This document shows, one piece after another, positions 18,673 through 26,696 of a DNA stretch of 64,000 nucleotides; the stretch's first letter is position 1; each line of letters begins with the position of its first letter. The notes under the pieces were generated by a model. It ran no database searches, was not told the origin of the DNA, and saw only the letters and a program-made list of their open reading frames with translations. A program made the translations under genes and the position numbers. Origin of the DNA: Aquimarina sp. AU474 (GTDB lineage Bacteria > Bacteroidota > Bacteroidia > Flavobacteriales > Flavobacteriaceae). The stretch is from contig NZ_OMPE01000004.1 of NCBI RefSeq assembly GCF_900312815.1, positions 248,001 to 312,000 on the forward strand. The letters are read 5' to 3'.

Positions 18673-21600
18673 ATGAAGAAACTTTTACTTACTCTTGTTC
18701 TTATTACATGTTGCGTTTTACAATCCAATGCGCAACGATTTCCTATTACTGTAGTGCCCCAAGTAAATTCACCAGCACCAGTAAATTTCTATAACTATGC
18801 AGATGGAACGACAATTAATAGTCCACTTCAAGTTCAATTGCTTCTTAGTGATATTTCGATAAGCAATCTTCAGGTTCGTTTAAAGGTATCTTTTGAAGGA
18901 CAAGGTATAGCTTTTGAAAGTAGAGATTTGGTAGTTGGAGGAAACCCCTTGTTTATTGATGGTGGTGCTCCGTTGATATTAAGAAACACAGAACTGGCGC
19001 CATATTTTGAGTTTCAAAACTTAAGAGGTATAAATGCAAACATATATGCTCAAACGATACCCGAAGGAAGTTATCAGTTTTGTTTTGAAGTTTTTGATTT
19101 TGTTACAGGTAACCGCCTTTCGTCAAGAACATGTGCTACCACATATATATTTAAAAATGAACCACCGTTGCTTAATTTACCGTTGGATGGAACCAATATG
19201 GAACCTCAACCGGTTGATAATATTGTATTTCAATGGACACCACGACATATTAATGTAAGTAATGTAGAGTACGAATTAAGCATTGTTGAGATATGGGATG
19301 ATGGTGTGGATCCACAAACAGCTTTTTTATCTTCTCCTCCAGTATTTCAAACTACCACTAGGGCTAATTCATTTGTATATGGCCCAGCACAACCGCTATT
19401 GTTAAATAATAAACGATATGCCTGGAGAGTACAAGCTAAGGCGTTGCAGGGAGCAGAAGAAATAGGATTGTTTAAAAACGAGGGAAAAAGTGAAATTTTT
19501 TGGTTCTCTAAAACCGAACCTTGTGCAACTCCATTTAATGTATATGCAGAACCTAAAGGGATTTCTAAAATTAATGTGTTTTGGGATGAAGATCCTTCAG
19601 TATACACAGAATATACAATTGCGTATCGTGAAGCTGATAAAAGCGGAGCACAATGGTTTACTATGCGTACTAATAGCGGATGGGCAACGGTTTGGGATTT
19701 AAAACCTAATACTACATATGAATATAAAGTAAGTGGTAAATGTAAATATCAATACGGAGAGTTTAGTCAACCACAACGTGTATCTACAGAAGCTGCTCAG
19801 GATGAAACGGCAAATTACAATTGTGGGATCGTACCTGATGAAATAGCAATAACCAATAGAGAACCAATAGATGGATTATTAATAGGAGATCGAATTACTG
19901 CTGGAGATTTTGTAGTAACGATTACCGAAATTGATAGTGAATCTGGAGGTAGAATTACCGGAAAAGGATATGTAAGAGTTCCGTATTTTGAGTTTGCACG
20001 ATTTGGAGTGACTTTTAACGGGATTTTGGTAAATACTGACTATCAACTGGCCGAAGGTGAGATAGTTACCTTGTATGACCCTACTTTTGGAGAAGGGGCT
20101 ACCATGACCGTTGATGTAAATACTAATGTGGGTGAAGGAGTAACAGGTGATCAAGGTGGAACTGATGATCAAGCGGTTGATTTTGTAATAGCATCTGTAG
20201 AGATTGATGAGAATGGAGCTATAGTAATCACAGGAGAAAATGGAGAAGAAGCAATTATTCCAGGAGGTAGAGATATAACCATTACAGATAGTGAAGGTAC
20301 CCCATGGACCGTAGGAGAAGATGGGACCATAACTAAAGGAGAAAAAGGTGAAGGAGGAGCTGCTACTACTGATAATACTACAGGTATGGATCAGAATGGC
20401 GTTTCTCAAATATCTGCCAAAGGAGTTCGTGTGGATTTTGAGGAATCTGGCTATTATTATTTTGATGCTGCACCTAGTAATGTTGTAGATAAAGTAAAGG
20501 GTGAGTATAAAACGATTACAATTTCTGATGGTGGAGAATATATAGTGCCGCACAAAGCCATAGCAAGTATAGCAGGTCATGAAGAAGATATTATAACGGC
20601 CAAAGTAACATTTTCAGATAATACAATTACCAAAGATGATATTGCTTTTAAAACTAAAGATGGTGTAAAAGTAAATGCAACATGGAGTGGAGATATAGCC
20701 ACCTTAAAACTTCAGAAAAAATTTGATTATGCGATCGAAGAGGTATTGGCAACACTAAAACCAAAAGATTCTGGCGGAAAATATGCAATAGCTGGGGTAT
20801 TTAATATGGTGCATTTGGCTTCTCAAGAAGTAAAAGATATTAATGTTTCTATAGTACCTGTTAACACTACGGTATCCAATAACGTAATTGGCGGTATTAA
20901 CGAAATTTATAATAAGGCAGGAGTTAATTTTAATATCAAAATAGAGGACCCTTTAAGTATTGGTAAAAGTATATGGGATATTGATGGTAATAATGCTATA
21001 GATGTAGGAGATAGTAGTTTGTTGGCTCAATATACAGCAGAAGAAAGAGCAATAAATCAGTATTATAAAGACAAAGGTAACTATGAAAAAAATCGATACT
21101 ATATTTTTGTTTTAGGAAATGATATAAAGCCTTCAAAAGGAGATTTACAAGGATTTATGCCATTGAAGAGACAATATGGTTTTGCTTTTAATCCAAATAA
21201 TTTGGTGAAAACCATAGCTCATGAACTGGGACATGGAATATTTGGTTTAGAACATCCATGGGATAATTATGGGTTTAGCTCAGGAAGTACCAATTGGTTA
21301 ATGGACGGGAAAAATAATGGTACTGTCTTAAACCATATGGATTGGAAAAAAATCCACGCTCCTGGGTTGAAATTGTATATTTTCCAAGATGATGAAGATG
21401 GGGAAAGTGTTAGAACTTCTCTGCATAAAGAATTATCAATTAATGAAAAAAAATACTCCTGTGATAGTGAAGGTAACTGTAAAGAAGATTCAAATGGGAA
21501 GTATTATTATGCTTATTTAACACCATCAGGTGAGAGAATTATTTTGTCTCAAGATTATTCACCAATCTTTTATCATGGTATAAAGAATGATACATATATC

Positions 21601-24600
21601 GATTTAATTCCAGGAACACTTCATGGTTTTGTAGAAACAAAAAATAAAAGTAATAAATACTTCTCAAGAATATCTAATAATAATTTTGCTGGTTATAACA
21701 ACGATTATTCTCATAAGAGTTTTAGTATTCCAAATGATGATAATTCAATTGTTATAGGATTGCCATATGGTGAATACGAAAAAACAAATAGTAAATGGTT
21801 TAATTACAAGTTTTCAAATCTTTCTTTAAAACTCTATGAAGGCGGAACTACTGAAAAACCAATACTTAGTATTTTAAGTAATGAATTTAAAAAATTAAGC
21901 CTTTTTCAATCGAATAAACCTTTAGAAAAACATAGTTTCGAAAACATTTCATCCATTATAGGAACTGAACAAACATCTGTTACAGAGGAAGAACTGAAAA
22001 TTCTTAACGGTAAATATATTGACATTAATCAGTTTACTGACTTTACAACTCTAATAGAAGGGATAACGACAGTTTCTCATAATGAGAAGTCAGAGGTGTT
22101 TTTAATTGTTAAGATAGCAGAAATACAAAATAGGCACCCCGTAATGTTTTATGAGTATGCCAAATGGTTCGATCAATGGAATATCTATGCATTGACTAAA
22201 AAGAACTACTTAAATGTTAATGCTAATATTTTAAGTCAGATAATAGGGTATAATAAGGGAACATGGGAAGAGAAGCATGTAACCATCAGTAATGTTGATG
22301 ATCCAAATAGCTTATATCGCCGATGGAAAGATAATGTAAGTAAACAGAACAGGGAAGAGGTTTATAAATTCTATCAAGAGTTTATTAGTGGGCTTAAGGA
22401 ATACATTAAAACCGGATCAGAAAATAATAAAGAGTGCTTAGATAGTTTAGCAGAAAAAACAGCTGAAGAGATATATTATTGTGTAGCAAGGGCAAGTAAT
22501 GATCAGTTACAGGGTATTTCGCAAGATAATAGGTTAAAAGCTATTGAAAAAATATTACTGAATAATTTATATGTTGGTAATGATGAAGATAATGATGATT
22601 TAAGAGATTATGAAGAAAAAGCACTTACCAGGTTACTTAAATACGTCAACAGCTCTTTTAATGAAGATGATCTTATTACATTTTTGACTAATAATACAGC
22701 TAATTATCTTTTCAAAGGAGATGATGATGATCCTGCATTGCAAGAAGAAGAAGCGCCTTATTGGAGAATTTTATTTAATAAAGTAGACGATTCTAGCTGG
22801 TTTTTCCCTGGAGATAATAGAGAGTCTTTAATGCAAATCTTACTTAAGCATTATTATAAATCGAGTAGTTTTAAGTTTGATTTGGCAGAGTTGAAAACGT
22901 ATCTTTTAGATAAGCAATTGGGAGAATTGGTTGAGTTAAATTCCAAGTTAGAGAGTAATTTATTTTCTTTTCAGAACGAATATCAAAATATCCTTAGAAG
23001 AGGGTGGACTCATTTAAAACATGGCGCGGGGAATAGTGCGGGGGTAGTAGGAGCAATTTACAATTATACAGATTATCAGACTGATAAATTTCTTGCAGTA
23101 GACGCTTCTTTGACTTCGAGTAATACTATTTCTATTAAACAAAATTTGAAATGGGGCTTTAAAGTAGATTCACAGTATTCTGCTGAATACGATGCATTTG
23201 ACTTTACAATGTTTACGAATTTATCCAAAAATGCTCTATTAAAATCTTTTACGTTCAAGGATGATACAGGAAAACCTCAAGCTCTTCCTGCACCCGCTTT
23301 GTTATTATATTATGCAAGTGAAGTAGACGGAGCCCAAACGAAAACGGATATAATACAAACAACTGTTGATATTGCAACATTGGTAATACCGGGAGGGCAA
23401 CTAAACGCTTGGGGACGAGCATTTTATTATGCTGATAAAATAAGTTCAGTGTCAAGTATTGTGGCAACTGGTGTTAGGGAGGAAAATAACGAAATTGCAG
23501 GCTACTTAAACGCCGTAAGTTTAGCTACTGGAGTTTTGAGTATGGCAGATTTAGCTGTGTCCACTAAAAAACTTTCTAAAGTAATAGATAATGAGGCTTT
23601 AACTAATTTTGATGTTGTTAACCGAACGGAAAAATTAGCAGATTATATTAATGATGGAAATAATATTTCGGAATTAAATAAACTTAACGTTTCGGAGATA
23701 AAGCTTTCTGAAGAATTATTGAAAAAAGATATCAAGGATTTTAAGAATGCTGATATAGCGGATGCTGCAAGAATTGCAAAATTAGAAAAGGCTTTAGATA
23801 AGATTAAAAGTTTAGGTTCTAAATTAAAACCCGAACACTTAATAGATGATGTTCTTGAAATTGGAGACGATTTAGTGAACACTGTGAAAGGTAATTTAAG
23901 TGATGGAGATAAATATTTAGACGTACTAATACATAGTGCTCCTAATAATAAATTTGCTGTTTTAATAGATAATGTTAATCATGAAATCTCGGCAGATGAG
24001 TTGGCCGCTTTAATACAAGTTAAAGGATCTGATAAAACGGTAAGACTCTTAAGTTGTAATGATCAACAGAGTGCTGTAGAACTGTCTCAAATTTTGGGAA
24101 GAGAAGTCGTAGGTTCGGTTGGTGAAATGAAAATTTATGACAACGGACTTATAGAAACAGGACAATGGTATAAAGCTTATCCTAATGGTTCCTTGGATGA
24201 GTTCGCTGACCTACCCACAGGCGGTCTTAATGCTACAGATAATTACGTCACTTTAGGAAGAAAATTGTCAAATGGAATTAGTGATACAGTAAAATCAGAT
24301 CTATTGTCTTTGTTGGGTGGTACCGCAAGGTATGATGAATTTATTGAAATGATCAATAGATTGCCGTCTACAATGAAGGTTGTTAAGAACTCTGATGGAA
24401 TTTTAGTATTGGTTGATAAGAATGGATTTGAATGGGCGAAAATTTTTGGAGATAGATTCGAAGCCGTTGCAGGTACAGGGAAATCTGGTAATGGAGGTTG
24501 GAACAAATTATTAAATGTTGATCCGCCTTTAATGAAGGATTTTAAATACGTTGTTGATGATAATTTTATATTTCAGACAGATAATTTTGGTCGAGTTGAT

Positions 24601-24969
24601 AGGGCAACAATTGATGATCTTCGAATAGGCTCGAGACCACGAAAAGAAGATTATCAACAACATACTAAGAAAGTGAAAGATGGGAAACCAAATGATGATG
24701 GAGGGCATATTTTTAGAAATCAATGGGCTGGCCCTTCAGAACAAATTAACTATTTCCCACAAAATTCTGCTCAAAACCAATATGGTGAATGGTATCAGAT
24801 GGAGAAAAGTATTTCCGAATTAAAAGAAGCAAGTGGTAACGCTAAAATTTCAGCTGAAATGCAATTTGTTTTTGAAGGAAATTCTAAACGCCCTAAGGAA
24901 ATAAGAATAATAGTAACCAAAAACGGAACACCTGCGTCTATTGGTCCTTTCGTAATAAAAAACCCATAA
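18673..24969 (+). CDS. giant secreted polymorphic toxin: TANFOR/FN3 front, zincin, cysteine peptidase, nuclease tip
   Basis: This is a 2098-residue secreted protein. A signal peptide ends near SNAQ. A TANFOR-like region (APYFEFQNLRGI, YQFCFEVFD) leads to a fibronectin type III domain at about 280-375 and a shared CGI/TAGDF module. Near residues 780-900 lies a zincin domain with HELGHGIFGLEH (850-861) and a likely Met-turn NWLMDG. After a helical region and a hydrophobic stretch around 1540-1620 comes a candidate clan CD cysteine peptidase with His1754 (VLIHSAPNN) and Cys1795 (LLSCND). The C-terminus is an Endonuclea_NS_2-like DNA/RNA nuclease with DDGGHIFRNQWAG (His2012) and NYFPQNSAQNQYGEW. 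It has no T9SS sorting domain. A likely immunity gene follows after 3 bases. Domain order fits a polymorphic toxin; the target cells are unknown. Confidence 0.75.
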   Translation: MKKLLLTLVLITCCVLQSNAQRFPITVVPQVNSPAPVNFYNYADGTTINSPLQVQLLLSDISISNLQVRLKVSFEGQGIAFESRDLVVGGNPLFIDGGAPLILRNTELAPYFEFQNLRGINANIYAQTIPEGSYQFCFEVFDFVTGNRLSSRTCATTYIFKNEPPLLNLPLDGTNMEPQPVDNIVFQWTPRHINVSNVEYELSIVEIWDDGVDPQTAFLSSPPVFQTTTRANSFVYGPAQPLLLNNKRYAWRVQAKALQGAEEIGLFKNEGKSEIFWFSKTEPCATPFNVYAEPKGISKINVFWDEDPSVYTEYTIAYREADKSGAQWFTMRTNSGWATVWDLKPNTTYEYKVSGKCKYQYGEFSQPQRVSTEAAQDETANYNCGIVPDEIAITNREPIDGLLIGDRITAGDFVVTITEIDSESGGRITGKGYVRVPYFEFARFGVTFNGILVNTDYQLAEGEIVTLYDPTFGEGATMTVDVNTNVGEGVTGDQGGTDDQAVDFVIASVEIDENGAIVITGENGEEAIIPGGRDITITDSEGTPWTVGEDGTITKGEKGEGGAATTDNTTGMDQNGVSQISAKGVRVDFEESGYYYFDAAPSNVVDKVKGEYKTITISDGGEYIVPHKAIASIAGHEEDIITAKVTFSDNTITKDDIAFKTKDGVKVNATWSGDIATLKLQKKFDYAIEEVLATLKPKDSGGKYAIAGVFNMVHLASQEVKDINVSIVPVNTTVSNNVIGGINEIYNKAGVNFNIKIEDPLSIGKSIWDIDGNNAIDVGDSSLLAQYTAEERAINQYYKDKGNYEKNRYYIFVLGNDIKPSKGDLQGFMPLKRQYGFAFNPNNLVKTIAHELGHGIFGLEHPWDNYGFSSGSTNWLMDGKNNGTVLNHMDWKKIHAPGLKLYIFQDDEDGESVRTSLHKELSINEKKYSCDSEGNCKEDSNGKYYYAYLTPSGERIILSQDYSPIFYHGIKNDTYIDLIPGTLHGFVETKNKSNKYFSRISNNNFAGYNNDYSHKSFSIPNDDNSIVIGLPYGEYEKTNSKWFNYKFSNLSLKLYEGGTTEKPILSILSNEFKKLSLFQSNKPLEKHSFENISSIIGTEQTSVTEEELKILNGKYIDINQFTDFTTLIEGITTVSHNEKSEVFLIVKIAEIQNRHPVMFYEYAKWFDQWNIYALTKKNYLNVNANILSQIIGYNKGTWEEKHVTISNVDDPNSLYRRWKDNVSKQNREEVYKFYQEFISGLKEYIKTGSENNKECLDSLAEKTAEEIYYCVARASNDQLQGISQDNRLKAIEKILLNNLYVGNDEDNDDLRDYEEKALTRLLKYVNSSFNEDDLITFLTNNTANYLFKGDDDDPALQEEEAPYWRILFNKVDDSSWFFPGDNRESLMQILLKHYYKSSSFKFDLAELKTYLLDKQLGELVELNSKLESNLFSFQNEYQNILRRGWTHLKHGAGNSAGVVGAIYNYTDYQTDKFLAVDASLTSSNTISIKQNLKWGFKVDSQYSAEYDAFDFTMFTNLSKNALLKSFTFKDDTGKPQALPAPALLLYYASEVDGAQTKTDIIQTTVDIATLVIPGGQLNAWGRAFYYADKISSVSSIVATGVREENNEIAGYLNAVSLATGVLSMADLAVSTKKLSKVIDNEALTNFDVVNRTEKLADYINDGNNISELNKLNVSEIKLSEELLKKDIKDFKNADIADAARIAKLEKALDKIKSLGSKLKPEHLIDDVLEIGDDLVNTVKGNLSDGDKYLDVLIHSAPNNKFAVLIDNVNHEISADELAALIQVKGSDKTVRLLSCNDQQSAVELSQILGREVVGSVGEMKIYDNGLIETGQWYKAYPNGSLDEFADLPTGGLNATDNYVTLGRKLSNGISDTVKSDLLSLLGGTARYDEFIEMINRLPSTMKVVKNSDGILVLVDKNGFEWAKIFGDRFEAVAGTGKSGNGGWNKLLNVDPPLMKDFKYVVDDNFIFQTDNFGRVDRATIDDLRIGSRPRKEDYQQHTKKVKDGKPNDDGGHIFRNQWAGPSEQINYFPQNSAQNQYGEWYQMEKSISELKEASGNAKISAEMQFVFEGNSKRPKEIRIIVTKNGTPASIGPFVIKNP

Positions 24970-24972
24970 AAA

Positions 24973-25686
24973 ATGAATATAGAGATTAATAAGAAACTTT
25001 TCGAAATTTTGGAGAATGTTGAATGGGATAAAGCAATTTTTACTACACAATATTCTAAAAGTGGTTCTTCTAATCCAAAAATTATGTTTTCATACCAAAA
25101 TGAATTAAATCCTTTGGGTGGATTTGGAGTTTTTGATATCTCAGAAATAATTGATGAAAAATATAATAAACTAATTAATGATCAAGTAAATCGTTTTAAT
25201 AAAGTTGAAATAGAAGTATTTTCTAATGGAAAGCAAAACGAGAAATTTTGGTGGGACGAAGAAAAAGAGAAATTAGATAAATTAAATACAGCGAATGTAT
25301 TTTATCAATGGATTAATGACAAAATGATAATGTCAATTTTTGAGTATGAACAAAAGAATGATATGATTCCTACCTATATCGATGATGATGGAGAGCTACA
25401 GTATGATAATAGTTGGGATAATGGGGTGTTTGTTTTTAAGATTAAAGGAGGTAAATTGAATACATATATCAAGTTAACAAAGGACCTTAAGGAAAGAGTT
25501 TTGTTGATGCCAATTTCAAATGAATTCGAAAAAGCATTTTTAGAGCATTTTAGAATAACTAACGAAGAATTGAAAGATGATTGGGAAAAATGGAATGTAC
25601 TAGAGGTTAAATCACCTCATAATTCCATCCCTTATGATACTTTTGATGAATACATTTCATATACATATGATGACTTGTTAACATAA
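24973..25686 (+). CDS. probable immunity protein for the nuclease toxin (DUF600/YezG-like)
   Basis: This cytoplasmic protein of 237 residues has no signal peptide and starts 3 bases after the toxin stop, the usual place for an immunity gene. It is acidic and rich in aromatic residues. Segments such as FEILENVEWDKAIF, IMSIFEYEQKNDMIP and IPYDTFDEYISY recall the YezG/DUF600 immunity family, but I rate that match as tentative. It should bind and neutralise the nuclease tip. Nothing else in the window resembles it; the candidate after the second toxin looks different, as expected when tips differ. No strong terminator follows, only a short palindrome at 25697-25710. Confidence 0.65.
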   Translation: MNIEINKKLFEILENVEWDKAIFTTQYSKSGSSNPKIMFSYQNELNPLGGFGVFDISEIIDEKYNKLINDQVNRFNKVEIEVFSNGKQNEKFWWDEEKEKLDKLNTANVFYQWINDKMIMSIFEYEQKNDMIPTYIDDDGELQYDNSWDNGVFVFKIKGGKLNTYIKLTKDLKERVLLMPISNEFEKAFLEHFRITNEELKDDWEKWNVLEVKSPHNSIPYDTFDEYISYTYDDLLT

Positions 25687-25847
25687 ACATTTTTTTACAT
25701 TTATAAATGTATGTGTAAAAGTTATAAATGATATTTTTGAAAAGGAGATTAAATAGATTGTATAATCTTGATAAATTCTTTTTTGGAAATAATATAAACT
25801 CTAAAAAATTGGTTTACTAACGTTTAGCTCAAAAAATGCTCTAAAAA

Positions 25848-25879
25848 TTGTTAAGATGCAGTTAATTTTTGTATTTTCG
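25848..25879 (+). promoter_or_regulatory. promoter of the PorT-like gene
   Basis: TTG at 25848-25850 and TATTTTCG at 25872-25879 are spaced by 21 bases. The predicted transcript then carries a 15-base sequence at 25891-25905 that is identical to 16186-16200 at the first toxin locus. It lies in the 357-bp gap after the immunity gene, which also holds a small reading frame. Confidence 0.55.
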
Positions 25880-25904
25880 CTCTTCCAATGTTGGCCCCTA
25901 AATT

Positions 25905-26036
25905 ATGACATTAGAATTACTACTTCACATAAGTATATTCCTTTTTGAAATCATAACGATTTTATGCGCCTCTATGTTGGGTATTTCTACACTGTACCAC
26001 ATTTTAAAACCTAATCATCAATTTTTTATAAACTAA
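25905..26036 (+). CDS. small hydrophobic reading frame (43 aa), possible leader or small membrane protein
   Basis: An ATG about 19 bases after the predicted transcription start opens 43 codons. The product has one long hydrophobic stretch (LLLHISIFLFEIITILCASM) and ends HILKPNHQFFIN. The stop lies 7 bases before the PorT-like ATG, so it could be coupled to it. I do not recognise a family. It may be a real small membrane protein, a leader peptide or chance. Confidence 0.35.
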   Translation: MTLELLLHISIFLFEIITILCASMLGISTLYHILKPNHQFFIN

Positions 26037-26043
26037 CCTAATT

Positions 26044-26637
26044 ATGAATAAAATTGTACTCTTTTTACTTACATCTATTTTTATAACCGCAGTTTCGCAG
26101 GCGCAAGAAATTAAATTCGGAGTTAAAGGGGGATTAAACCTTTCAACATTGTCTGGAGATTCTCCAAATATTAGTGGTCGAACTTCTTTTCATGGGGGTG
26201 CTGTACTAGAAGTTAAGTTTAATGATAAGTTTGCACTTCAACCAGAATTATTATACTCGGAGCAAGGAGCATCGGCCGAAAATGGACAACTCGTAAATAT
26301 AGAAACCAAACTTCGATTAAACTATATCAATATACCCATATTAGCGAAATACTATTTGACTAAAGGATTAAGTGTCGAGGCAGGTCCGCAATTGGGGATT
26401 TTAATAGATGCAGGGGTGCAAGATACTATAGACGGTGTGCTACAGGGAGAAGAAGATGCAAAAGATCAATTCAAGAACATTGATTTTAGTTTTGGTTTCG
26501 GTTTAGGATACAATTTGACACAACACTTTTTTACACAGGCTAGATATAATGTAGGCTTATCTAATGTGTTTGAAGATGATAATAACTTTGAGGATGCGAA
26601 TGGTGTCTTTCAGTTATCGGTAGGTTATTTATTTTAA
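26044..26637 (+). CDS. PorT-like outer-membrane beta-barrel protein
   Basis: This is a small outer-membrane barrel of the PorT/OMP_b-brl_2 family, 197 residues. A signal peptide ends SQAQ. The mature start EIKFGVKGGLNLSTLSGD and the internal LQPELLYSEQG and LNYINIPILAKYYL motifs are the family signature, and the protein ends with QLSVGYLF, an aromatic-terminal strand. Members near secretion clusters can be structural; many others have no known role. It is preceded by its own promoter and by a 43-codon frame. The large secreted-protein genes follow 59 bases downstream, possibly in the same transcript. Confidence 0.82.
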   Translation: MNKIVLFLLTSIFITAVSQAQEIKFGVKGGLNLSTLSGDSPNISGRTSFHGGAVLEVKFNDKFALQPELLYSEQGASAENGQLVNIETKLRLNYINIPILAKYYLTKGLSVEAGPQLGILIDAGVQDTIDGVLQGEEDAKDQFKNIDFSFGFGLGYNLTQHFFTQARYNVGLSNVFEDDNNFEDANGVFQLSVGYLF

Positions 26638-26696
26638 TCAAAATAATACTACTCGACAATAACAAAATACTAACACATTAATAGGGGTTCTTATTT

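Noticed and set aside
20330..20380. Collagen-like Gly-Glu-Lys-Gly stretch in toxin 1
   Set aside because: Only a few triplets long; it looks like a linker and not a collagen domain.
19879..20580. Long minus-strand open frame (233 codons) inside the toxin 1 gene
   Set aside because: Its translation is rich in Tyr, Ser, Ile and Cys, the usual shadow of a Gly/Asp/Thr-rich coding strand, and it has no domain or ribosome-binding context.
18673..24969. T9SS sorting domain on the giant toxins
   Set aside because: Neither toxin ends with the YPNP...GxY-type sorting domain that is clear in the SprB-type protein; both end with toxin domains.
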